This document shows positions 1 to 7,031 of a stretch of DNA of 64,000 nt, in pieces. Below the pieces are notes generated by a model. That model saw only the letters and a program-made list of their open reading frames with translations. It was not told where the DNA came from and ran no database searches. The DNA is taken from positions 1-64,000 of the forward strand of contig JBMOQX010000044.1 of the NCBI GenBank assembly GCA_049322755.1, written 5' to 3'. The position numbers were made by a program, and so were the translations under genes. Within the stretch, counting starts at the first letter, position 1; the number at the start of each line of letters is the position of its first letter. This DNA is from DATIUV01 sp049322755 (GTDB lineage: Bacteria; Pseudomonadota; Gammaproteobacteria; Burkholderiales; UBA6910).

Positions 1-589
1 ACCAGCCGCCCCCCGCTCCCGCCGCCAGCCCGCCCAAGTGGGCGGCGTTGTCGATGCCCGGCTGCGCGACGCCGAACGCGAGGGAGGCGATGACGAACAC
101 GATGGCCGGAACCGCCACGTGCCACAGCGCGCGCGGCTCGATGGCGCGCCGGTGGGTCGCCAGGAACGCCAGCAGCGCGCCGAACACGCCGAACACCGCG
201 CCCGACGAGCCGACGCTGATGACGCCCTGCGGATGCAGCAGCACGCTGCCGATGCTCCCGGCGAAACCGGCCAGGAGGTAGAGAATCAGCAGCACGGCCG
301 ATCCGAACAGCCGCTCCACCAGGCGCCCGCCGACCCACAGCGCCCAGAGATTGACGCCGAGGTGGACGGCGCCGCCATGCAGAAAAACCGCAGTGCCGAG
401 CCGCCACCATTCCCCGCCGGCCGTGAGCGGTCCGAAATTGGCGCCCCAGCGCAGCAGCGCCTCCGAAGGCAGCGCAGCCCACGCGCCCGCCTTCGCGGCC
501 AGCGCGAGGAAAACCGCGCCGTTGATCGCCATCAGCAGCCAGGTTGCCGGTGCTCGCTGCGCCGGCGGCTGGACGCGGGTTTCGCTCAT
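1..589 (-). CDS. Rhomboid-family intramembrane serine protease (3' end outside window)
   Basis: Reading the minus strand from the ATG at 589 gives an open frame that runs off the left edge of the window. It begins MSETRVQPP and soon enters hydrophobic segments. The rhomboid hallmarks are visible in order: a loop His and Asn (AVHLGVNLWALWVGG), the serine motif GSSGAVFG around residue 125, and the helix-6 His in NAAHLGGL near the window edge. Rhomboids cleave membrane proteins within the bilayer using this Ser-His dyad. The frame starts 28 bp after the MoxR-type gene stops on the same strand, so the two may be co-transcribed. Family assignment is firm. The substrate is unknown and the C-terminus cannot be seen. 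Confidence 0.85.
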   Translation of the reverse strand, partial: MSETRVQPPAQRAPATWLLMAINGAVFLALAAKAGAWAALPSEALLRWGANFGPLTAGGEWWRLGTAVFLHGGAVHLGVNLWALWVGGRLVERLFGSAVLLILYLLAGFAGSIGSVLLHPQGVISVGSSGAVFGVFGALLAFLATHRRAIEPRALWHVAVPAIVFVIASLAFGVAQPGIDNAAHLGGLAAGAGGGW

Positions 590-617
590 CGGGATGGGCC
601 GGCCGAGGGGGCCGGGT

Positions 618-1682
618 TCACGCCGCGTCGGAGCGGGCGTGCTCGTAGAGCATGAGGTCGCTGATGGTGCCGGCCCACTCGGAGAAGCCGGGCACGCCGA
701 TCAGCGGCCGCCCCACCGAGCGGTGCATGTCGGTCACCAGCATCACGCCCAGCTCCCGCTGCGGCATGGTCCGGGCGTAGCGCAGGATGTTGGCGATGAC
801 GCGCTCGCACTCCGGCGCCTTCGAGCTCTGCACCGCGCGCCGCACCAGGGCGGCGGCAACGCCGTACTGCAGGTCGACGCCGGCGGGCACCGGCGCGGCG
901 CGGCCCTCGACGATGGCGTCGATGTCCGGCAGCCGATCCATGCTGTCGATGAACGCCTTCAGCTCCACGCCCGCCGCGCCGCCCACCGCCGCCTGCAGCG
1001 CGTCCAGCAGCAGCGCCGGGGCGTCGGCGAACTTGGCGAGCGCGCGGTGGGCGTACTCCCACGAGCGCGGGCTGGGAAACGCCACCGGGTTGCGCGCCGG
1101 GTCGAAGTCGAACAGCAGATCGGGGCGGAAACGCAGGAAGCCGATGATGCGCGGGTCGACGGCATGGCGGTGGGCCCACGCCACCCAGTCGTCCAGGTGC
1201 GGCTCCACCTCGTAGTGCGTGAAGCGGTTGGCGAGCGGCGCCGGCATCACGTAGGTCACCCCGCGGTCGCCCTGCCGATTGCCCGCCGCGAAGATCGCCC
1301 ACCCGTCCGGCACCCGGTATTCGCCGAGGCGGCGGTCCAGGATCAGCTGGTACGCCGCCGCGGTCACCGTGGGCGGCGCGGACGTGATTTCGTCCAGGAA
1401 CAGAATGCCGCGCGCGCCGTGGCGCGGAGCGTCCGGCAGCACCGACGGCACCGACCACTCCACCCGCTCGCCGGCGCGGAACGGGATGCCGCGCAGGTCG
1501 GTGGGCTCCATCTGGGAGAGCCGCAGGTCGATGAGCGCCACGCCGTGCCGGCCCGCGATACCCGCGATGATCTGGGACTTGCCCACCCCCGGCGGCCCCC
1601 AGAGCATCACCGGCGTGTGGCTGCCCTCGGCGGCGGCGAGAAACTCGCGGTCCAGGATGGTCTCGATGTGGGACGGGCGCAT
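618..1682 (-). CDS. MoxR-type AAA ATPase
   Basis: The 354-residue protein starts MRPSHIET at 1682. A longer frame starts at 1736 but adds only a low-quality extension. Walker A is WGPPGVGKSQ and Walker B is ILFLDEIT. Further on are a sensor-like FAAGNRQGD and the arginine-rich PLANRFTHYEV typical of MoxR ATPases. MoxR proteins usually act as chaperone-like remodelers with a von Willebrand A partner. No VWA gene is next to it here: the rhomboid gene follows and a divergent Nudix gene precedes. The partner is therefore unknown. Confidence 0.85.
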   Translation of the reverse strand: MRPSHIETILDREFLAAAEGSHTPVMLWGPPGVGKSQIIAGIAGRHGVALIDLRLSQMEPTDLRGIPFRAGERVEWSVPSVLPDAPRHGARGILFLDEITSAPPTVTAAAYQLILDRRLGEYRVPDGWAIFAAGNRQGDRGVTYVMPAPLANRFTHYEVEPHLDDWVAWAHRHAVDPRIIGFLRFRPDLLFDFDPARNPVAFPSPRSWEYAHRALAKFADAPALLLDALQAAVGGAAGVELKAFIDSMDRLPDIDAIVEGRAAPVPAGVDLQYGVAAALVRRAVQSSKAPECERVIANILRYARTMPQRELGVMLVTDMHRSVGRPLIGVPGFSEWAGTISDLMLYEHARSDAA

Positions 1683-1810
1683 GGCGGTAAGCGGCTGTTT
1701 TCCCGATTCTACCGCTCCCGTCGCGGCCCAGGCCAACGCCCCCGCCCCCGCAACCTTTCGCGGGTCAGGGAATTTTGCTAACGTCCCGGCTTTCCCGCCC
1801 GCTTCCCGCC

Positions 1811-2353
1811 ATGAAGTTCTGCAGCGCCTGCGGCTCCCCCGTCGAGGTCCGCGTTCCGCCGGGCGACAACATGCCGCGCCACGTGTGCCCCGCCTGCGGC
1901 ACCGTCCATTACCAGAATCCCAAGATCGTGGTGGGAACGCTGCCGGAGTGGGAAGACAAGGTGCTGCTGTGCCGCCGTGCCATCCAGCCGCGCCACGGCT
2001 ACTGGACGCTGCCGGCCGGCTTCATGGAGCTCAACGAAACCACCTTCGACGCCGCCCTGCGGGAAACCCTGGAGGAAGCCGGCGCCCGCGTCGAGCTGGG
2101 CGCGCTCTACTCGGTCTACAACCTGCCCCACGTCAACCAGGTGTACATGATGTTCCGCGCGCGGCTGCTGGACCTGGATTTCGCCCCGGGCGAGGAAAGC
2201 CTGGAAGTGCAGCTCTTCCGCGAAAGCGAGATTCCCTGGCAGGACCTGGCCTTCCGCACCATCCACGCGACGCTCACCGCCTTCTTCGCCGACCGCAGCC
2301 GCGGCGAGTACGGCCTGCACGTCGGCACCATCGAGCCGCCGAAGAAGACCTGA
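1811..2353 (+). CDS. Nudix hydrolase with N-terminal zinc ribbon
   Basis: The 180-residue protein starts MKFCSACGS at 1811. An N-terminal zinc ribbon (CSAC then CPAC, residues about 4-32) is followed by a Nudix domain. The Nudix box fits GX5EX7REUXEEXGU: a glycine in PAGFMELNE, then RETLEEAGA. This arrangement matches the NudC/ADP-ribose-pyrophosphatase-like group acting on nucleoside-diphosphate-linked substrates. The exact substrate cannot be read from sequence. It is transcribed divergently from the MoxR gene, with 128 bp between the starts. Confidence 0.85.
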   Translation: MKFCSACGSPVEVRVPPGDNMPRHVCPACGTVHYQNPKIVVGTLPEWEDKVLLCRRAIQPRHGYWTLPAGFMELNETTFDAALRETLEEAGARVELGALYSVYNLPHVNQVYMMFRARLLDLDFAPGEESLEVQLFRESEIPWQDLAFRTIHATLTAFFADRSRGEYGLHVGTIEPPKKT

Positions 2354-2413
2354 GCGGCGGCTCTCGGAGTCCGTCGGCTGGGCGAACGCCGGACTCCAGT
2401 GCAGCCGTTGCTC

Positions 2414-2497
2414 CCCGGTTCGTCGTTCCGGCGGAAGCCGGAATCCGGGATTCCGGCGGGTTCCCGGTTCGTCATTCCGGCGAAAGCAGGAATTCGG
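2414..2497. repeat. Two copies of an imperfect palindromic repeat (REP-like)
   Basis: Two 35-bp units, at 2414-2448 and 2463-2497, differ at only a few positions. Each begins CCCGGTTCGTC and contains TTCCGGCG-AAGC-GGAAT, which can fold back on itself. They lie between the convergent ends of the Nudix gene and the PaiB-like gene, a usual place for such elements. Copy number elsewhere in the genome cannot be seen. Confidence 0.7.
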
Positions 2498-2536
2498 AGC
2501 GGCATCCGGAACGGCTACGCGGCTCGCAGCCGCCCC

Positions 2537-3163
2537 TCACCGCTTGCGCCGCATCTCCTCCGCCACCGCCGCAGAATTCGCATCGCCGCGGGCGCCGAGC
2601 CCTGTCTCCACGCCGGCGCGGTCCTTCTCCGGCCGGTTCTGCGACAGTTTGCGCTTGCCCTCGATGCGGATGATCGCCACCTCAATGCCGACGATGGCCG
2701 CGAGCTGGCGCTCGACAAAGTCATCCGGCGCGTCGGTCACGTGCCACGGCTTCGCGAACGCGCCCTCCTGCCTGTCCGTCAGCGCCGAAACCAGCGCGTG
2801 CAGCCGGCGCGGGTCGTCGAACGTTCGCAGCACCCCGTAGGCGTGCACCGCGACGAAGTTCCACGTCGGCACCACCTTGCCGTGCTCGCGCTTCGATGCG
2901 TACCACGACGGCGTCACGTAGGCCTGCGGCCCGTGGAAGATCACCAGTGCGTCGCTGCTCGCGGTGGCGAGCTGTGGATTCGCCCGCGCCAGGTGCCCCC
3001 GCAGCGTGCCCAGCGGCACCGGCTCCGGGTCCAGCAGCATCGGCACGTGGTTCGCCGTCAACCCGTCGGCGCCGGTGGTGACCAGCGTCGCCAGCGGGTG
3101 GGCGCGGATGATCGCCTGCAGGGTTTCGAGATCGTCTTCGCGGAAGGCGGCGGGGAGGTACAT
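2537..3163 (-). CDS. FMN-binding negative transcriptional regulator, PaiB family
   Basis: The 208-residue protein starts MYLPAAFREDD at 3163, preceded by a GGAG-like ribosome site. It shows the PaiB split-barrel pattern: HPLATLVT near the N-terminus, then HLARANPQ, then FHGPQAYVTPSWYASK and VPTWNFVAVHAYG, which form the flavin-binding core. In Bacillus PaiB was described as a negative regulator of sporulation and degradative enzyme genes. In proteobacteria the role is unclear and an FMN-dependent enzyme is possible. It is a single gene with no obvious partner. Confidence 0.85.
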   Translation of the reverse strand: MYLPAAFREDDLETLQAIIRAHPLATLVTTGADGLTANHVPMLLDPEPVPLGTLRGHLARANPQLATASSDALVIFHGPQAYVTPSWYASKREHGKVVPTWNFVAVHAYGVLRTFDDPRRLHALVSALTDRQEGAFAKPWHVTDAPDDFVERQLAAIVGIEVAIIRIEGKRKLSQNRPEKDRAGVETGLGARGDANSAAVAEEMRRKR

Positions 3164-3569
3164 GGCACGGGCTCTCAGGGGCGGAGGCAACGCCCATTGT
3201 GCCAAATTGCCCTCCGCGGGGTCACGCCCGGTCTGGTTGGCCAGCAGCCTTACTCACTAGAGCAGAGTAACGGTTCCGCTTAACCGGCGCGCCGCGTGAT
3301 TCGAGCGCCGGAACCGGAATGCCAACATGGCCACGGTGTACATACAGCAAATACGCCCTGCAACTTGGTATTTCCCCACTCAGCCGTGACGCCGACCGTC
3401 GAAGCTCAGGGGCGCGCCGCTTGGACAGTATTAGGCGCGTCCACGGGAAACCACTAGCACAGCTAACCGGGCCAAGCTCGGGCTTTCCAGGTAGGCGGAT
3501 CGAAATCGTTTCTTCGGCGATGGCAGCAGCACCTTGCAGAGAAGCCGAGCCCGTTTGATCTTGCTGCAG
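3164..3569. other. Gene-free stretch with decayed attC-like half sites
   Basis: No convincing gene is visible. Read on the minus strand, two places resemble the right half (L' then R') of the attC sites that follow. At 3265-3300 there is CGCCGGTTAAG, then a GTTACTC core. At about 3455-3480 there is GCCCGGTTAGC, then a damaged core. Neither has a clear left half. They are best read as remains of former integron cassettes beyond the HicAB cassette. A 117-codon frame at 3222-3575 has no recognisable content. Confidence 0.35.
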
Positions 3570-3648
3570 CCTCAACGTGTCCCGATCACCCGCGCGAGCA
3601 AGCCACGACGACGCTTGCTCGCGTCGGTGTGGATCGGGTGGTTATACC
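3570..3648 (-). other. attC recombination site of the HicAB cassette
   Basis: On the minus strand the site runs from R'' GGTATAAC (3648-3641) to R' GTTGAGG (3576-3570), 79 bp. Between them lies a long stem, CCCGATC/GATCGGG outside and GCGAGCAAGC/GCTTGCTCGC inside. R'' is exactly complementary to the first bases of this same cassette (GTTATACC at 4115-4108), as expected if the cassette once closed into a circle. The hicB stop overlaps R''. Confidence 0.8.
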
Positions 3649-3854
3649 GCAACGTCGACGTAATCGACCTGGCTGGAAGGCTGGGGAATGGGGGTGCCGT
3701 CTTCGCGCAGTCCGGCGAGATGCAATTCGATCGCTTCGCGCAAAACCTTCTCGGTTTCCTTGACCGTAGCGCCAGTCGCGACACAGCCCGGGAGATCGGG
3801 CACATAGCCCGAAAAGTTCTCTCCCGCCTTCTCAATAACGATCGCGTAGCGCAT
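3642..3854 (-). CDS. hicB: HicB-type antitoxin
   Basis: The 70-residue protein starts MRYAIVIEKAGENF at 3854, with AGTGAGG as ribosome site. It has the partial RNase H-like HicB fold: SGYVPDLPGCVATG, then TVKETEKVLREAIELHL. HicB binds and neutralises the HicA mRNA interferase and usually represses its own operon. The gene follows hicA with a 7-bp gap and ends inside the attC of its integron cassette. Toxin-antitoxin pairs are common in chromosomal integrons, where they are thought to stabilise the array. No C-terminal DNA-binding domain is present, so repression may rely on the complex. Confidence 0.92.
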   Translation of the reverse strand: MRYAIVIEKAGENFSGYVPDLPGCVATGATVKETEKVLREAIELHLAGLREDGTPIPQPSSQVDYVDVAV

Positions 3855-3861
3855 GTGAGCC

Positions 3862-4050
3862 TCACTTCTTGAGCCCGGACTGCTTGAGGATACTATTGAG
3901 CGTCCCAGGTGCCAAATCATCGCTCGGTCTTCCAGCCACGGTAACGCGGCCAGGCTTGGAGGGGTGCTTGAACTGCCCGTGACTTCCACGAGTGGCTACC
4001 AAATACCAACCATCGTCGTGCAGCATCCGCAGAACCTCGCTGATTTTCAT
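3862..4050 (-). CDS. hicA: HicA-type mRNA interferase toxin
   Basis: The 62-residue protein starts MKISEVLRMLHDDGWY at 4050. It is a double-stranded-RNA-binding-like fold with the catalytic His in RGSHGQFKHP and the typical GRVTVAGRPSDDLAPGTL region. HicA cleaves mRNA ribosome-independently. The length is normal for the family and the His is intact, so it should be active. It is the first gene of its cassette. The 64 bp between the cassette start (4114) and its ATG must hold any private promoter, which would let it be expressed without Pc. Confidence 0.92.
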   Translation of the reverse strand: MKISEVLRMLHDDGWYLVATRGSHGQFKHPSKPGRVTVAGRPSDDLAPGTLNSILKQSGLKK

Positions 4051-4108
4051 TCCGTGAACATATCAGCACAAGTCAGGGCGGAGAAAAAAATGCGCCAGTT
4101 CCGTTGCG

Positions 4109-4204
4109 GTATAACGCCGCCGTTAACCGGGCGCCGACGAGCGCAGCGAGGAGGGTACCCGAGAGCGACGTTCTCGGGCGCTCCGGTTCAACGGCTTGTT
4201 AGCC
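4109..4204 (-). other. attC recombination site of the Mrr cassette
   Basis: On the minus strand the site runs from R'' GGCTAAC (4204-4198) to R' GTTATAC (4115-4109), 96 bp. L'' is GTTGAACCGG and L' is CCGGTTAAC. They pair except for one extra G in L'', the extrahelical base that normally sets attC strand choice. A long hairpin (CCGAGA...TCTCGG) fills the middle. R'' matches the cassette start GTTAGCC at 5127-5121. The upstream gene's stop codon overlaps R''. Confidence 0.88.
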
Positions 4205-5101
4205 ATCTTCTTCGAAATAGTCGGAGTCGATCTTCTTGACTTCATAGGCTCGGTCCGGCGAAACGCCGACGTTGAAGTCGATCATGAACTGCGCGAGCTG
4301 GGCACCGTCGACAAGCGCGACCTTCGGATCAATGTTGCTCACGTATGCGACCGCATCCGCTGAGAATGTGCCGGTGGTAATGAATACCCCTTTTCGCGCT
4401 CTCTTGCCGTGGAGCGCACCGACAAACTTCTGGATCTCTGGCCGACCGACCGTACCCTCCCATCGCTTAGCTTGAAGATAGACCATCTCCAGTCCGAGGC
4501 GGTCCTCAGCGATGATACCGTCAATACCTTCATCTCCAGATCGTCCGATCGCCTCGCCCACGCCACCTGTTCCACCATATCCCATTTTCAGCAGAAGCTC
4601 GACAACCAATTGTTCGAAGAATCGCGGAGTTGCCGCGCGAACCCGACCCAGCAGTTCGGACGCCAAGCCAGCGCGGATGCTCAGATACGCGGCCTCCAGA
4701 GCCTCCTCGGGTGTTTTCGCATCGGTGGGCTCCGGCGCCTCGTCAGTAGATTCCGGTGCCCGAGAGCGAAACTCGAGGAACTCCGGGAAGCGCTCCAGAA
4801 ACTTGATGTCGATCCTCGTCGGTGGATTCGTGAGCACCTCACGCCCACGCTCGGTAATCTGAAACTGACCACGGCCAGGAGAGGAGAGCAGGCCACCGCG
4901 CTGCATATAGACCTTGGCCCAGGCGACGCGATTCGCAAAGCGGGTCTGTCTTCCACTTGGTAGAAGCTCCTCCTCCTCCGCGGGCGACAGTGCGAAATGC
5001 CTCGCCAAGTCTTTGCGAACGTTGGCCAACACATGGACGTTCCTGTCAGCAGCGATGCGCAGAAGCGGTAACGTGATCTCTTGGAACGTTGGGATTGTCA
5101 T
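4199..5101 (-). CDS. Mrr-type restriction endonuclease
   Basis: The 300-residue protein starts MTIPTFQEITLPLL at 5101. Its N-terminal third resembles the winged-helix Mrr_N region (RFANRVAWAKVYMQRGGLL). The C-terminal part is an Mrr catalytic domain: FFEQLVVELLLKMGYGG, then GDEGIDGII and YLQAKRW, supplying the D...QxK nuclease residues. Mrr enzymes cut methylated DNA (type IV restriction). The gene fills a complete integron cassette (about 4115-5126), and its stop lies in the attC. A methylation-dependent nuclease beside a methyltransferase cassette implies their specificities do not overlap. Activity is inferred only. Confidence 0.88.
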   Translation of the reverse strand: MTIPTFQEITLPLLRIAADRNVHVLANVRKDLARHFALSPAEEEELLPSGRQTRFANRVAWAKVYMQRGGLLSSPGRGQFQITERGREVLTNPPTRIDIKFLERFPEFLEFRSRAPESTDEAPEPTDAKTPEEALEAAYLSIRAGLASELLGRVRAATPRFFEQLVVELLLKMGYGGTGGVGEAIGRSGDEGIDGIIAEDRLGLEMVYLQAKRWEGTVGRPEIQKFVGALHGKRARKGVFITTGTFSADAVAYVSNIDPKVALVDGAQLAQFMIDFNVGVSPDRAYEVKKIDSDYFEEDG

Positions 5102-5127
5102 CGGGACCTTGCCACGAGATGGCTAAC

Positions 5128-6130
5128 GAGGCTGTATAAAAAGTCCTCGGGAATATTGCTCCTGTCATGGGTGTGCCGCAAGATCGGGGCGTTGCGATTG
5201 CCGGGGAGCCGATGCCGCGATGGCCCGCTACCAGACGATCGATACCTCGCCGAGGTTGCTTCCGGTCGACCTCTCCCGCCAGCTGCTGCCCGGCACCTTC
5301 GAACACGCGCTCAATCACCTGCTCGATCACGAACTGGATCTGTCCGGCCTGGAGGCTCGCTATGGCAACGATGAAACCGGGGCGCCGGCCTACCCGCCGG
5401 CGGTGCTGCTCAAGCTGATCCTCTTTGCCTACTCCCGCGGCATCGTCAGCAGCCGCGGCATCGAGGAGGCCTGCCGCAGCCACGTGATCCGCTCTGGGAC
5501 AAGCGCGCCCGCGCGAGCCAACCGGCGCTGTTCGGCCCCGGGGATTTCCACTACGACGAGGAGGCGAAGGTGTGCATCTGCCCGGCCGGGGGGTTCCTCT
5601 ACGCAAACGCCAGCCGCTGCGTGATCCAGGGCCGCGAGGCGGTGAAGTTCACCGGGGCCAGGCGGGTGTGCGCACCCTGCCCGTGCGCGCCCGGTGCCTG
5701 CGCCACCCCGAGCGAACCCCGGTGCGCCAGGTGGTGTTCTTCACCGGCCGGACCCACCAACCCGAGTCGCACACCGAGCGCATGAGGCGGCGCATCGACA
5801 GCCCCGAGGGCCGGCGCCTCTACGGCCGGCGGACCGCGGTCGTGGAGCCCGTATTCGCCAACCTAAGGCACAACAAGCACCTGGATCGCTTCACGCCGCG
5901 CGGCCGGCGCACAGTCGACACCCAATGGAAGCTCTACTGCCTGGTGCACAACATCGAGAAGCTCGCCAAACCCCGGTATGCAAACTAAGCGCTCAGGCCG
6001 CGACTCGCTTGCCCAGCGAGAACCAACGTCCGATACAGCCGGAAAATAGCGCGGCTCGCCCGGAATTCCCCGCTCGCCTTTCAGGGCGGCGAATCAGCGC
6101 GTCTCAAAAAGGGGGTTTTCTTACAGCCTC
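5128..6130 (+). mobile_element. Internally deleted IS1182-like element inserted in an attC core
   Basis: The element is bounded by inverted ends GAGGCTGTA (5128-5136) and TACAGCCTC (6122-6130). It is flanked by a direct AAC (5125-5127 and 6131-6133), a likely 3-bp target duplication. Removing the element and one AAC rebuilds GGCTAACGCC, which on the minus strand is GGCGTTAGCC, a normal attC R' site. At about 1.0 kb it is much shorter than a full IS of this type and carries only transposase fragments, so it is probably non-autonomous. Confidence 0.8.
5220..5988 (+). pseudogene. Transposase remnant, IS1182-like
   Basis: The N-terminal part starts MARYQTIDTSPRLLPVDL and contains PAYPPAVLLKLILFAYSRGI, the usual DUF772-type start of this transposase group. 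It then jumps to C-terminal pieces in two other frames: CPAGGFLYANASRCVI, followed by RRTAVVEPVFANLRHNKHLD and QWKLYCLVHNIEKLA. Roughly the middle half of the protein is missing, and at least one further frameshift lies near 5680. The protein cannot be functional. Family name is by recall of the conserved ends. Confidence 0.85.
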
Positions 6131-6222
6131 AACGCCTACGCTAACCGGGCGCCGCGACGCGAAGCGGCGCGGGAACCCAAAAGCGCAGCTTTTGGGCGCT
6201 CCGGTTCAGCGTGCTGTTGGAC
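6131..6222 (-). other. attC recombination site of the restriction-modification cassette (interrupted)
   Basis: On the minus strand the site runs from R'' GTCCAAC (6222-6216) through L'' GCTGAACCGG, a long central hairpin with an AAAAGC/GCTTTT tip, and L' CCGGTTAGC to the core at 6133-6131. The rest of R' lies on the far side of the IS element, at 5127-5121. L''/L' carry the same extra G and nearly the same sequence as in the Mrr attC, so both sites belong to one array type. R'' differs at one base from the cassette start GTTGGGC. Confidence 0.85.
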
Positions 6223-6257
6223 GGCCTTCGTGTGAACGTGGCGCACACGACGGCAGC

Positions 6258-7025
6258 TTACTTGGTGCCCTTCCCTTCAAGAACCTTGACTTCGTTTCCC
6301 ATCTTCGCGAACGCAGCAGCTCTTGCGTGCAGGGAGATGGCAAAATTCTTGATGCTCAGTTCCTCGTTCGGTTCGGCGAACCTGCCGTTCTTGCCTGTCG
6401 CCGCGCTTGAGGTGAAGAAACACGCTGCGTCGTAGAGCCTGTCTCGAACAAGGCGTTGACACACCAGTTCATAGCGTTTGGCGTAGCTGCGGCGTTGAAA
6501 TGCTTCGTCGACCTTGTATGGTGTCAGGGCAATTGGTTTCGTCGGACGAAGGGAGGCGTCTTTCTCCTCCAGCATGAAGAGATAACCAAGCCACGGCTTC
6601 GGAGATGGTTTGAAGATTCCCTCGCGGTATGCCGCCCAAAAATCGGTCGCGTTTCCGAGCGCTTCCTCAACGCGATTATTGAAGTTGTTCCCGAAGCTGC
6701 CAACCTGGGACTTGACTTCGACGACTGCGACTAACGATCCGCCCGATAAGACAACAAGGTCCCATTCCTTGCAGGGGCGGTAGAACCCAGGGAGTGTCCT
6801 GGGTCGTTTCTCGGCTACGTGGATATCGACGTTGGGAAGGGCCGCATCTTTGACGATTGCGGCGATTAGTCGAATAAATCCGTCAGCGTGCTTTCCGCCG
6901 GTGACGGACCCTCGCTCACCAGCATCTTTCCTCCCGGATTTCCCGCCTTGGCGCTTCTTCTGTCGCCCGCGCATTCGCCAGAAGTGCCGAACAGCCTTTC
7001 CGAGTTCCTTCTCGAAGTCGAGCAT
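6258..7025 (-). CDS. Type II restriction endonuclease, XhoI/PaeR7I-like
   Basis: The 255-residue protein starts MLDFEKELGKAVRHFW at 7025. It strongly resembles the PaeR7I/XhoI family that cuts CTCGAG: TGGKHADGFIRLIAAIV, LPGFYRPCKEWDLVV, VEVKSQVGSFGNNFNNRVEE and WLGYLFMLEE all lie in the family order. WD then EVK gives the catalytic D...ExK. Length is close to PaeR7I. It follows its methyltransferase by 6 bp on the same strand, and both lie in one integron cassette ending at the attC near 6220. CTCGAG specificity is inferred from family membership and would need testing. Confidence 0.88.
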   Translation of the reverse strand: MLDFEKELGKAVRHFWRMRGRQKKRQGGKSGRKDAGERGSVTGGKHADGFIRLIAAIVKDAALPNVDIHVAEKRPRTLPGFYRPCKEWDLVVLSGGSLVAVVEVKSQVGSFGNNFNNRVEEALGNATDFWAAYREGIFKPSPKPWLGYLFMLEEKDASLRPTKPIALTPYKVDEAFQRRSYAKRYELVCQRLVRDRLYDAACFFTSSAATGKNGRFAEPNEELSIKNFAISLHARAAAFAKMGNEVKVLEGKGTK

Positions 7026-7031
7026 TCCGGT

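Noticed and set aside
3222..3575. 117-codon minus-strand frame next to the HicAB cassette
   Set aside because: It overlaps the attC core and the decayed half sites, and shows no family resemblance.
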